A DNA stretch of 64,000 nt from Sediminicoccus sp. KRV36 (GTDB lineage Bacteria; Pseudomonadota; Alphaproteobacteria; Acetobacterales; Acetobacteraceae): positions 1,240,001-1,304,000 of the forward strand of contig NZ_CP085081.1 of assembly GCF_023243115.1 (NCBI RefSeq), read 5' to 3'. Below the pieces are notes generated by a model. It had not been told where the DNA came from. It did no database searches and saw only the letters and a list, made by a program, of their open reading frames with translations. Within the stretch, counting starts at the first letter, position 1. Each line of letters begins with the position of its first letter. Made by a program: the position numbers and the translations under genes. Of this stretch, positions 16,191 to 24,468 are shown piece after piece.

Positions 16191-17593
16191 GCGAAGCGCC
16201 GTCGGCCACAAGTCCCGCTCCGGCGGGGCTCGGGGATTTCGCGATCCGCGCCGACAATGTCAGCAAGGTCTATCCGCTTTACCCTGACCGTTCGGCCCGG
16301 GTGATGGAGGCGCTGACCCCTTGGGCGGGTCCGCGCCATACGGATTTCCGTGCGCTGGATCACGTCAGCTTCGAAGTGCCACGCGGCGCCACGCTGGGCA
16401 TCCTGGGCGTCAACGGCTCGGGCAAATCCACCCTGCTGCAGATCATTGGCGGCATCATCCCGCCCAGCAGCGGCCGGCTTGAGGTGAATGGCCGCATCGC
16501 CGCCCTGATTGAACTCGGCGCCGGCTTCAACCCGGACATGACCGGGCGTGAGAACGTCCGGGTGAACGGCGTCATCATGGGGCTGACCCAGGCCGAGGTC
16601 GAAGCGCGGATGCCGCTGATCGAGGCTTTCGCCGATATTGGCCAGTTCTTTGACCAGCCGGTGAAGACGCACTCCTCGGGCATGATGGCGCGCGTGGCCT
16701 TTGCCATGGCGGTCCATGTGGACCCCGATATCCTCATCATTGACGAGGCGCTGGCGGTTGGTGACGCCCGATTCCAGCAAAAGTGCTTTCGCCGCTTCCG
16801 GGACTTCCAGGATGCGGGCAAGACGATCCTGCTGGTGACGCATGACCGCTTCTCGGTGCCTAGGCTCTGTACGCATGGGATGCTGCTGCATCGCGGTGAG
16901 CTGATGCATTTCGGCGCGGCCGACCGCGCGGCCCAGCTCTATGGCGAGATCCTGACCCGCGGCGATGATGATTTTTCCGCCGCCGGGGAAGATGAAATCA
17001 GGCTCGACGACACAGCCGTGGGCGAGGCGCCGAAGCCACCCGCCGCGGCCGTCACGCTGAGCATGGATGAAGACGCCGACGCCGCGCTGGCCCGCTTTCT
17101 GGCCGCCGCCCCCGGCGAGGATCGGGTGGCCGCCAACCGCCTCTATAATCCCGGGGAATTCCGGACCGGCGATGGTGAGGCCCGCATCACGGACCTGCTC
17201 TTGCTGGCCAATGGCGCTGCCAACCCAGATTCCGTGATGGCCGGGGAGACCCTCTCCCTGCTGGTCCGCATCGAGGCCGACCAAAGGCTTGATCTCCCCA
17301 ATCTGGGCCTCGTCTTCCGCGCCAAGGATGGCGTGCTGGTCTTCGAGACGAATGCCCTCTGGCAGGCCAGCCATCTGGCGATGGTGCCGGCGGGCGCCAG
17401 CCGGGTCTATCGGATGGATGTCGAAGCCAGGCTCGGCGCCGGGGACTGGTTCGTTGATGTCGCCTTGGCCAGCGGAACTGATCTGCTGCATGACCAGCGG
17501 CTGGCTGTGCTGCATGTGCATGGCCGAACCCCGACCCCTTCGCATGGGCTGGCCTGCTTCGCCACGCGCATCACCGAGCTGCCGACGCCCTAG
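16187..17593 (+). CDS. wzt: ABC polysaccharide exporter ATPase (Wzt-like) with carbohydrate-binding C-domain
   Basis: Energises export of a finished lipid-linked glycan across the inner membrane. The nucleotide-binding domain (about 18-260) has Walker A GVNGSGKST (74-82), the teichoic-acid/O-antigen-type SSGMMARVAFAMAV signature near 163, Walker B DILIIDEAL (about 180) and the switch His in LVTHDR. A C-terminal beta-sandwich (about 305-465), as in Wzt proteins that recognise the glycan's terminal modification, follows an acidic linker. Overlaps the upstream methyltransferase by 4 bp. The partner permease Wzm is not in this window. In known systems the C-domain recognises a methylated or phosphorylated end, which fits the methyltransferase-rich neighbourhood. 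Confidence 0.9.
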   Translation: MSEAPSATSPAPAGLGDFAIRADNVSKVYPLYPDRSARVMEALTPWAGPRHTDFRALDHVSFEVPRGATLGILGVNGSGKSTLLQIIGGIIPPSSGRLEVNGRIAALIELGAGFNPDMTGRENVRVNGVIMGLTQAEVEARMPLIEAFADIGQFFDQPVKTHSSGMMARVAFAMAVHVDPDILIIDEALAVGDARFQQKCFRRFRDFQDAGKTILLVTHDRFSVPRLCTHGMLLHRGELMHFGAADRAAQLYGEILTRGDDDFSAAGEDEIRLDDTAVGEAPKPPAAAVTLSMDEDADAALARFLAAAPGEDRVAANRLYNPGEFRTGDGEARITDLLLLANGAANPDSVMAGETLSLLVRIEADQRLDLPNLGLVFRAKDGVLVFETNALWQASHLAMVPAGASRVYRMDVEARLGAGDWFVDVALASGTDLLHDQRLAVLHVHGRTPTPSHGLACFATRITELPTP

Positions 17594-17670
17594 ATTGCCC
17601 GGCCCGGGACGCTGATGCGGCTTGACGCCATCGGGCCAGGGGAGGATGAAATATTCCGGTTGGCGATTGG

Positions 17671-18327
17671 ATGGTCAGGGTGATGTTGGTTGAATTGGCG
17701 CGCGATGGGCGCACCGTGGCACTGCGCCACCTGCCTGCGGACGCCTTTGCGGATGACAGCACCAATGCCGAGGCAGCCCTGCGCGCGGCAGCGCATGGCC
17801 GCGTCCCCGTTCTCGAATTGCTGCGTGAGCGCGGCGTCGTCTGGCGTCGCGTCGAATTGATCGAGGCCGCGATTCGCGGTGACGCGGCGGCCAGCCTGGC
17901 CTGGCTGCAGGATGGCGAGCTGGATCCGGTGCCGGATTGGCAGATCCTGGCCGCGGTTGAAGGTGATTGCGCCAGTGTGATGCGGTTCTGGATTTCGGCG
18001 GGCCGGGTGGAAGATCCGGTCCGGACAGCCAGCCTGGCCGCCCGGGCAAATGCCATTTGCTGCCTGCGGGCGCTGCTGACGCTGGAGGCGGTGCGTGAGG
18101 CGCTGCCAGCCATCATCCATGACAGCCATTCCCTCCTGATGCATGAGCGCTTTCCCGTGCCTGTCCGAACGCGGCCAGCCGAAGTCCGCAACGCCACACC
18201 GCCTCCTCCGGTGCGCAGGTACACTTACCTCACCCCCTCGGCGGAAATTGACGTCAACGCCACGACCCTTCGCTTTCTGCTGTACCGGCGGGTGATGCGG
18301 CTGATCTGGCGGCCACCTGCCAGATGA
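17671..18327 (+). CDS. Ankyrin-like repeat protein of unknown function
   Basis: A 218-residue protein not assignable to a named family. Residues about 30-150 contain four degenerate helical repeats of 30-33 residues with the pattern AA--G----V--L-: AALRAAAHGRVPVLELLRERG, LIEAAIRGDAAASLAWL, ILAAVEGDCASVMRFW and ASLAARANAICCLRALL. This is the ankyrin spacing. The tail is Pro-rich, then basic (LYRRVMRLIWR). The stop overlaps the next glycosyltransferase by 4 bp, which supports it being real. It may be a scaffold for the glycan enzymes; this is speculation. Confidence 0.62.
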   Translation: MVRVMLVELARDGRTVALRHLPADAFADDSTNAEAALRAAAHGRVPVLELLRERGVVWRRVELIEAAIRGDAAASLAWLQDGELDPVPDWQILAAVEGDCASVMRFWISAGRVEDPVRTASLAARANAICCLRALLTLEAVREALPAIIHDSHSLLMHERFPVPVRTRPAEVRNATPPPPVRRYTYLTPSAEIDVNATTLRFLLYRRVMRLIWRPPAR

Positions 18328-19514
18328 GTGCCTTCACCATCGTGATCCCGACCTATGAGCGGCCGGCGGAGCTGGCGCGGCTGGTGGGGTTCCTGCGCTC
18401 GCACGACGCCAGCGCGCCGGTCCTGGTGCTGGATTCCAGCAGTGATGCGGCGGCTTCCATCAATGCGGCCACGGCCGCTTCCCACCCCGATGTGCGGCAT
18501 GAACGCTACCCCGGGAATATCGTCTTCTACGCAAAGCTGGCCGATGGCGTCGCGCGATGCGTGCAGACCGAAGTGACCATTCTCTGCGCCGATGATGATG
18601 TGATCCTGCCCAAGGCCATCGCCGAGGCGGCCCTCGTGCTGGCGGAGCCGGGCGTTGCGGTGGCGCATGGCCTTTACGCGCATTTTTCGGAGGGGCCGCC
18701 GCCTGCGCTCACGCATCTGGGCTATACCGGGGCGGATATCGCCGATGCGTGCCCGATGCACCGCGTGGCGCGCGGCCTGATGGCCTATGAGGCGACGCTC
18801 TACGGCGCGCATCGCACGGCGGTGCTGCGCGAGGTGCTGGAGGAGGCGCGTGATGCGCCGGATCTCTTCACCGCCGAAATCCTGACCTCCGTCGTAGCGC
18901 TGGCGCGCGGCCGCATGCGCCGGCTGCCGCGGTTTTCCCATCTGCGGAACAATGCGCCCTCCAAGGGGGCGCGGCATTGGCATCCGGCTGAACTCCTGGC
19001 GTGTGACCCGGGGCGCCTCGTCGCCGGCCTCGCCCATATCCGGGGGCGCCTCGCGGTGCTGCTGCCGGATGCGACGGCCGATGAATTGCGGCTCTTTGAC
19101 CACGCGGCGCTGGCCTATCTTGCCGACTATATCCGCCCCGATGCCGCCCGCCGCCTCGCGAGTGCCGCGCTGGAGGGGGCCGATGAAAAGCGCCTTGCCG
19201 CGCAAGGCTGGACGGAGTTTGCGGCGATGTTGCAGCCCCATGGCCTGCTATCCCATCTGCGGCGGCTCCCGCTGGTCCGCCGGCTCAAGGAAGGCCCGCT
19301 GAAACGTGTGCCCATCACCCGGCTGCTGACCGCCTGGCGCGGAAGGCAGCGGGTGGATTCCGCCGGCGGCGTCCTGATCGAGCCTGCATTCGGCGCGGGC
19401 CTTGCCCAGCTGCCGGCGCCATCGGCCTCCGAGGCGGATTTGCTCGCGCAGGCCGTTGCCGAATACATGGCTCATCCAACCGCCCCTGACAGGACTTTCC
19501 CTCGCCATGCCTGA
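18324..19514 (+). CDS. GT-A glycosyltransferase, TIGR00180-like
   Basis: A 396-residue glycosyltransferase opening FTIVIPTYERPAELARLVGFL, then LVLDSSSDA and the metal-binding LCADDDVIL (about 89-97). It shares with the gene at 20676 a set of motifs outside the GT2 core: EATLYGAHRTAVLREV, an RHWHPAELL strip and an Arg-rich end. This marks the TIGR00180 type seen in surface-glycan loci. ATGA overlap with the ankyrin-like gene. The C-terminal 50 residues are low-complexity and likely disordered. Donor and acceptor unknown. Confidence 0.82.
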   Translation: MSAFTIVIPTYERPAELARLVGFLRSHDASAPVLVLDSSSDAAASINAATAASHPDVRHERYPGNIVFYAKLADGVARCVQTEVTILCADDDVILPKAIAEAALVLAEPGVAVAHGLYAHFSEGPPPALTHLGYTGADIADACPMHRVARGLMAYEATLYGAHRTAVLREVLEEARDAPDLFTAEILTSVVALARGRMRRLPRFSHLRNNAPSKGARHWHPAELLACDPGRLVAGLAHIRGRLAVLLPDATADELRLFDHAALAYLADYIRPDAARRLASAALEGADEKRLAAQGWTEFAAMLQPHGLLSHLRRLPLVRRLKEGPLKRVPITRLLTAWRGRQRVDSAGGVLIEPAFGAGLAQLPAPSASEADLLAQAVAEYMAHPTAPDRTFPRHA

Positions 19515-20679
19515 CCCCTGCCATGTTTGCGGTGCTGCTGAGCTTCGCGTTCTTTCGGCCTATGGCCCGATGCCTCGGGTGAGTTCTGATTGCCGGCCTG
19601 TGGCGTCTGGTGGGGTGGTGGAGGTCTGCAATGCGTGCGGTGCGATCCGCAAGCCCGCGACGGCGTCCTTCCAGTCCGAGATTGGCGCGATCTATGCGGC
19701 GTATGACGTCTATTACCAGGGCGGCGGGCTGGAGCAGATGGTGTTTGACAGCCGGACTGGGCGTCCGGTCCGGCGCTCGGAATTGCTGGCGGAGCGGCTG
19801 CGGGGCAGCGGTGTGCTGCCTGCCGCGGCCCCCACCGCCGCGCCCACCGCCGCGCCCTTGCGCGCCATGGATCTGGGCTGCGGCAATGGCGCCTTCCTGC
19901 GCGCCCTGGCCGGCGCCTTCCAGGGCTGGCAGCTCTTTGGCCTCGAGCTCGATGACCGCAGCCTGGCCGCGATGCAGGACATCCCGGGCTTCGCCGGGCT
20001 GCTGACGGGCGATGTCAAGGAACTCCAGGGCCGCTACGACCTCATCTCGATGATCCATGCGCTGGAGCATTTCCTCGACCCCTATCAGACGTTGCTTGCG
20101 CTGCGCGGCAACCTCACCCCCGGCGGGCATGTCTTCATCCAGATCCCCGATGTGTCGGAAAACCCCTTTGACCTGCTGATCGCCGACCATGTGTCGCATT
20201 TCACGCCGCGCTCGCTGGCGCGGATCCTGGGGCGCGCGGGCTATCAGGTCGTGCGGCTGGAGACCGACTGGGTGCGCAAGGAGATGTCGGTCCTGGCGCG
20301 CCTGAGGGACCCGCTGGAGGCGGCGGCCCCCGCCGAGAGTGATCCGCCGGCCCTGGCCGAGGCGCAGCTTGGCTGGCTGTCCGGTACGCTGGCGGCGGCG
20401 CGCGCGGCTGCCGCGCATCGCCCCTTTGGGCTGTTCGGCACCTCGATCGCGGCGACCTGGCTGAGCGGGGCGCTGGCCGGCAGCATTGATTTCTACGTGG
20501 ATGAGGATCCGAGCCGCCAGGGCCGCGAATTCATGGGCCGGCCGATCATCGCACCCGATGCGATCCCGCCCGGCGCCACGGTGTTCGTGGGGCTGGCGCC
20601 GGCCATCGCCTCCACCATCGCCGCACGGCTGGCGCGTCCCGGGCTGACGGTGCTGCAACCGCCCGAGGCCGCGGCATGA
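19507..20679 (+). CDS. Zinc-finger class I methyltransferase with C-terminal sugar-like domain
   Basis: A 390-residue protein of the same general architecture as the gene at 10749. It has a zinc module (Cys5, Cys8, Cys41, Cys44), a SAM-binding MDLGCGNGAFLRALAG near residue 120 with LFGLELDD and the HALEHFLDPY motif, and a C-terminal Rossmann-like part with LFGTSIAATWLSGAL and FYVDEDPSRQG. A short PTAAPTAAP repeat precedes the SAM domain. ATG 19507 overlaps the previous stop by 8 bp, and the next gene starts 4 bp before its stop. Lacks the YHEHY active-site strip of true C-methyltransferases (SHFTP instead), so it could be an O- or N-methyltransferase. Confidence 0.8.
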   Translation: MPDPCHVCGAAELRVLSAYGPMPRVSSDCRPVASGGVVEVCNACGAIRKPATASFQSEIGAIYAAYDVYYQGGGLEQMVFDSRTGRPVRRSELLAERLRGSGVLPAAAPTAAPTAAPLRAMDLGCGNGAFLRALAGAFQGWQLFGLELDDRSLAAMQDIPGFAGLLTGDVKELQGRYDLISMIHALEHFLDPYQTLLALRGNLTPGGHVFIQIPDVSENPFDLLIADHVSHFTPRSLARILGRAGYQVVRLETDWVRKEMSVLARLRDPLEAAAPAESDPPALAEAQLGWLSGTLAAARAAAAHRPFGLFGTSIAATWLSGALAGSIDFYVDEDPSRQGREFMGRPIIAPDAIPPGATVFVGLAPAIASTIAARLARPGLTVLQPPEAAA

Positions 20680-21878
20680 CGCTGCACACCCTCATCATCC
20701 CGACCTATAACCGCCCTTCGGACCTGACGCGCAACCTGCGCTTTCTCGACGCGCAGGGGCTGCGCTCGAAGGTGCTGGTGCTGGACTCCTCGGCGCCTGA
20801 GGCGCGTGCGGCCAACCAGGCGGCGCTGGCCGATCTGCGGCTGGACCTGGAGTACATCGAATACCCGGTGACGCTGCATCCCTTCGACAAATTCGCCGAT
20901 GGGATTGGCCGCGCGCAGACGCCCTATGCCAGCCTGTGCGCCGATGATGACCTGCTGCTGCTGGAGGGTCTGCAGGCCAGCCTGGCCGCGCTGGAGGCGG
21001 AGCCCGAGGCGGTTTGCGCGCATGGCTACTACTTCCTGTTCGGCTTTCTGCAAGACGCGCAGAACATGGACCTGACGACCATGCTCTATGCCTCGCCCAG
21101 CATTGACGCGGCGGACCCGATTGCCCGGCTGGACCGGTTGATGGCCTCGTACCAGGCGCTGACCTATGGCGTGTTCCGGACAGGCGTCCTGCAGGAGGTT
21201 TACGGGTTCCTGGGCCGGCTTGGCGGTCTGATGTTCCGTGAATTGCTTTCGGGCGCCTTGCCCGTGCTGCGGGGCAAGGTGCTGCGTGTGCCTGAATTCT
21301 ACATGGCGCGGCAGCATGCGACGGGCGATGACGCCAAGCGCACCCGCTGGCACCCGACCGAGTGGTTCATGCGCGACGCGCCGGAACTGCTTGGCGCCTA
21401 TGTCGAGTATCGGGGCGTGCTGCTGGAGGCACTGCATCGCTGGACGCCGGATGCGGATGCGGCGCGGATGGCTGTGTGGCAGCGGACGATTGACGTGATC
21501 CATCTGCGCTATCTGGCGCGGCATTTCCCCGATGCGGTCGTGGATGTTGCGGTGGATCATGAGATCCATGGGATGGGCATTGACGACTACTGGTCGAGCC
21601 CGAAGCTGCAGAACAGCCTGCTGGAGGCGCACAACAACTCCTTTGCGCCGCCACCTGCGGCGACGCCGCTGGCCTGCTGGATCGCCTCGGCCTTTCCGGC
21701 CGGGGCGATTGATGCGCGGGGCCATGTCGGTGCCTGGCCGCTGGTCCGCACGACCGAGGTGCGGCACTACCGCTTCTATGGCTCGTTGATCGACGAGAGG
21801 CTCTCGGGCGTCGTCGAGATTGACGCGGCTCAGATCAGGCAACTCTGCCGAAGCCTGGACGCCTATCCGCCAGATTGA
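20676..21878 (+). CDS. GT-A glycosyltransferase, TIGR00180-like
   Basis: A 400-residue paralogue of the protein at 18324. The N-terminal GT-A core has LHTLIIPTYNRPSDLTRNL, VLVLDSSAPEAR and LCADDDLLLLEG. The accessory motifs are EALTYGVFRTGVLQEV-like (YQALTYGVFRTGVLQEV) and TRWHPTEWFM, matching YGAHRTAVL and RHWHPAELL of the other copy. The C terminus is longer, with GMGIDDYWSSPKLQNSLLEAHN. ATGA overlap with the methyltransferase before it. Last gene of this + strand run; followed by a GC-rich inverted repeat and a convergent reductase gene. Confidence 0.83.
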   Translation: MTLHTLIIPTYNRPSDLTRNLRFLDAQGLRSKVLVLDSSAPEARAANQAALADLRLDLEYIEYPVTLHPFDKFADGIGRAQTPYASLCADDDLLLLEGLQASLAALEAEPEAVCAHGYYFLFGFLQDAQNMDLTTMLYASPSIDAADPIARLDRLMASYQALTYGVFRTGVLQEVYGFLGRLGGLMFRELLSGALPVLRGKVLRVPEFYMARQHATGDDAKRTRWHPTEWFMRDAPELLGAYVEYRGVLLEALHRWTPDADAARMAVWQRTIDVIHLRYLARHFPDAVVDVAVDHEIHGMGIDDYWSSPKLQNSLLEAHNNSFAPPPAATPLACWIASAFPAGAIDARGHVGAWPLVRTTEVRHYRFYGSLIDERLSGVVEIDAAQIRQLCRSLDAYPPD

Positions 21879-21890
21879 GGGAGGGCCGTG

Positions 21891-21928
21891 CGGGCGGGGG
21901 GCAAATTGCACCCATGCCGGCCCGCCCG
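21891..21928. terminator. GC-rich inverted repeat between convergent genes
   Basis: Arms CGGGCGGG (21891-21898) and CCCGCCCG (21921-21928) can pair around a 22-base loop that itself contains GCAAATTGC. It lies between the stop of the glycosyltransferase (21878) and that of the convergent reductase (21937). No T-run; a possible bidirectional terminator. Confidence 0.35.
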
Positions 21929-21936
21929 GTACCGCT

Positions 21937-22821
21937 TCAACCTGCGGTGCATTCCGCAGCAATCTGGGCGAACAGCGCCTTCAGCGTTGCCTCGCTGCCA
22001 ATGGGCGGCAGGTCAAGACGCGCACGGGTCGCTACGTCGTCGAGCGTCGTGTGGGCCGGGCGCGCGGGCAATTTGACGCATGCGGCGAGGGAGGTGGTTC
22101 CCTGCACCAGCGCAGGGTCAGCACCAAGCGTGGCCGCCAGCCGCCGGGCGATCTCGGTATAGGAAAGATCCAGATCGGCGCCGAGGTGAAACAGGCCGCT
22201 CGCGCGGGTCTCGGCGATGCGCAGCAGCGCGGCAAGCGCGGCCTCCAACGGCATGGGCGCGCAGACCAGGTCATCGAAGGGGCGCAGTTGCTGGCCGGCG
22301 CGCAGGGATTGGGCCCAGCCCCGCAGCAGCGGCAGCAGGCTCTCGGCGATCTTGGTGATGCGCAGGATTGCGGCCGGCCCTGGAAACTCCGGGGCCAGCA
22401 TCGCCGCCTCGACCAGGGCTTTCTGCGCCGCGTAGCGGTTCTGCGGCGCGGGCGCCTCCCCGGGTGCGGCATTCGGCGTGCGGCCGGAGAGCACGAGATT
22501 GGTCGAGACCACGACCACCTGCGCGCCCTGCGCTGCCAAGCGCCGCGCCAGTGTCAGCGTGGCCTCGACGTTGATCCGCGCGGTGCCTTCGGGGTCTGCC
22601 TCGCAGGCTGCCATGTTGGTGTTGCCGGCAAGCAGGAAGGCCGTGTCCACCGCCTCGGGAAGCTGCCAGCTCTCCTGCGCGGCAGTGAGGTCGAGCGGCA
22701 GAAGGGCACCGCCAGGCCGCCGGCTGGTGCCCATCACCGCGAGGCCGCGCGCCGCTGCGGCATGGCGCAGCGCAGCACCCAGCGTGCCATCGGCGCCGAT
22801 CACCATGATTTTCTTGCGCAT
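21937..22821 (-). CDS. RmlD-like SDR sugar reductase
   Basis: A 294-residue NAD(P)-binding protein of the dTDP-4-dehydrorhamnose-reductase-like family, the only minus-strand gene in the glycan locus. Seen: KIMVIGADGTLGAALRHA at the N terminus, LLAGNTNMAACEADPEGTARIN, VVVSTNLVLSG and YAAQKALVE with the Tyr-x3-Lys pair, then LFHLGADLDLSYTEIARRLA. In the locus it could reduce the 4-keto group of the CDP-(C-methyl)-6-deoxyhexose, completing the pathway begun by rfbF/rfbG; this is inference. It is divergent from the HldE-like gene, with 162 bp between starts. Confidence 0.8.
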   Translation of the reverse strand: MRKKIMVIGADGTLGAALRHAAAARGLAVMGTSRRPGGALLPLDLTAAQESWQLPEAVDTAFLLAGNTNMAACEADPEGTARINVEATLTLARRLAAQGAQVVVVSTNLVLSGRTPNAAPGEAPAPQNRYAAQKALVEAAMLAPEFPGPAAILRITKIAESLLPLLRGWAQSLRAGQQLRPFDDLVCAPMPLEAALAALLRIAETRASGLFHLGADLDLSYTEIARRLAATLGADPALVQGTTSLAACVKLPARPAHTTLDDVATRARLDLPPIGSEATLKALFAQIAAECTAG

Positions 22822-22983
22822 CCACCGCTCCTTGCCGCCTCAGAACCCTTCTGCTACGCGACTTCACCTTCGGCAACCGGCTGCTTTCACGGCCCGGCCG
22901 CCGGCGATTCCCTGCCCTGACGAAGATCGAATTGTTGCCCATATGAAGCCAGCCTCCCAGCACCGTCCGGAAGTCGCGCCGCA

Positions 22984-24468
22984 GTGACCGCACGACATGA
23001 CATTGCCGCAGAGATCGGCCGTATCAGGGAGCAGGTGGGCAGCGCGCGGATCGCCTTTGTCTCGGGCAATTTCAATGTGCTGCATGCCGGCCATCTGCGC
23101 CTGTTCAAATTCGCCCGTGACACGGCCGATGTGCTGGTGGTCGGCGTCAACCCCGACAGCACGGCCGGCGTGACCGTCCCGGCTGATCTGCGGCTGGAAG
23201 GCCTGCTCAACAATACGCTGATCGACCACGCCGTGTTGCTCGATGGCGCGCCCGAGGAACTGGTCACCGAGCTGCGCCCGGATGTGGTCGTGAAGGGCAA
23301 GGAATACGCCCAGCGGCACAATGCCGAGCTGGCCGCGGTCGAGGCTTATGGCGGCAAACTGGTCTTCTCCTCCGGCGAGGTCCGCTTTTCCACCTTCTCG
23401 CTGTTGCAGCGTGAATATTCGGAGACGAATTTCTCCACGATCATCAAGCCGCGCGATTATCCGCGCCGCCATGGCTTTGACATCGCCGAGCTGAAATCCA
23501 TTCTCACCGGGTTCCAGGGCCTTCGGGTTCTGGTGGTGGGAGACCTGATCGTGGATCGCTATATCAATTGCGATCCGCTGGGCATGTCACAGGAAGACCC
23601 GACGATCGTCGTCACGCCGATCGAGTCGAAGACCTTTCTGGGTGGTGCTGGCATCGTGGCCGCGCATGCGCGCGGGATGGGTGCCTCGGTGCATTTCATC
23701 ACCGTCACGGGGCGCGATGAGCAGGCGACCTTCGCCCAGCAGCGCCTTGCCGAGCAGGGCGTGGTGCTGGAAGCCTTCGAGGACACGACGCGCCCCACCA
23801 CGCTCAAGCAGCGCTTCCGTGCACAGGGCAAGACGCTGCTGCGGGTCAATGAGCTGCGCCAGCACCCTGTGGACCCCGCCATCGGGCGCGCCATGATTGC
23901 CGCCGCCGTCGCGCGGCTCGACACGACCGACCTCATCCTGTTCGCCGATTTCAACTACGGCTGCCTGCCGCAATATGTGGTGGACGGCATCGTGGGGCCG
24001 GCGGCCGAGCGGGGCATTGCCATGGCGGCGGATAGCCAGGCCTCCTCGCAGCTCTCCGACATTTCCCGCTTCACCGGCATGCGCCTGGTGACCCCGACCG
24101 AGCGCGAGGCGCGGCTGGCGCTGCAGGATTTCGAATCCGGGCTGGTCATCATCGCCGAGCGGCTGAAGGCCAAGGGCCGCACGGAGAACATGGTGGTGAC
24201 CCTGGGCTCGGAGGGCATGCTGATCCGTGCCGCCAAGGGCGGCATGGAAGTCACCGACCGGCTCCCGGCCTTTAACACCACGCCCAAGGATGTGGCCGGC
24301 GCGGGCGACAGCTTCTTCACCTGCGCGGCCATGGCCTTGTGTCGTGGCGTGGATATCTGGCGCTCAGCCTATCTCGGCTCGCTTGCCGCGGCATGCCAGG
24401 TCAGCCGGGTGGGCAACACGCCGCTCGGCCTGCGGGACCTCTTTGCCGAGATTGACGACCCAAGCTGA
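22984..24468 (+). CDS. Cytidylyltransferase-PfkB kinase fusion (HldE-like, reversed domain order)
   Basis: A 494-residue bifunctional protein. Residues 20-150 are a nucleotidyltransferase with FVSGNFNVLHAGHLRLFKFA (a GNFNVLHAGH version of the GxFDxxHxGH site) and VVVKGKEYAQRHN. Residues 175-490 are a PfkB/ribokinase with VLVVGDLIVDRYI, FLGGAGIVAAHARGMG, and GAGDSFFTCAA carrying the catalytic Asp (about 440). E. coli HldE has the kinase first and the nucleotidyltransferase second; here the order is reversed. Probably activates a heptose-like or other sugar phosphate. GTG start at 22984 is used; the preceding 14-codon frame from ATG 22943 ends in an overlapping TGA. Isomerase and phosphatase partners are not in the window. 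Confidence 0.85.
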   Translation: MTARHDIAAEIGRIREQVGSARIAFVSGNFNVLHAGHLRLFKFARDTADVLVVGVNPDSTAGVTVPADLRLEGLLNNTLIDHAVLLDGAPEELVTELRPDVVVKGKEYAQRHNAELAAVEAYGGKLVFSSGEVRFSTFSLLQREYSETNFSTIIKPRDYPRRHGFDIAELKSILTGFQGLRVLVVGDLIVDRYINCDPLGMSQEDPTIVVTPIESKTFLGGAGIVAAHARGMGASVHFITVTGRDEQATFAQQRLAEQGVVLEAFEDTTRPTTLKQRFRAQGKTLLRVNELRQHPVDPAIGRAMIAAAVARLDTTDLILFADFNYGCLPQYVVDGIVGPAAERGIAMAADSQASSQLSDISRFTGMRLVTPTEREARLALQDFESGLVIIAERLKAKGRTENMVVTLGSEGMLIRAAKGGMEVTDRLPAFNTTPKDVAGAGDSFFTCAAMALCRGVDIWRSAYLGSLAAACQVSRVGNTPLGLRDLFAEIDDPS

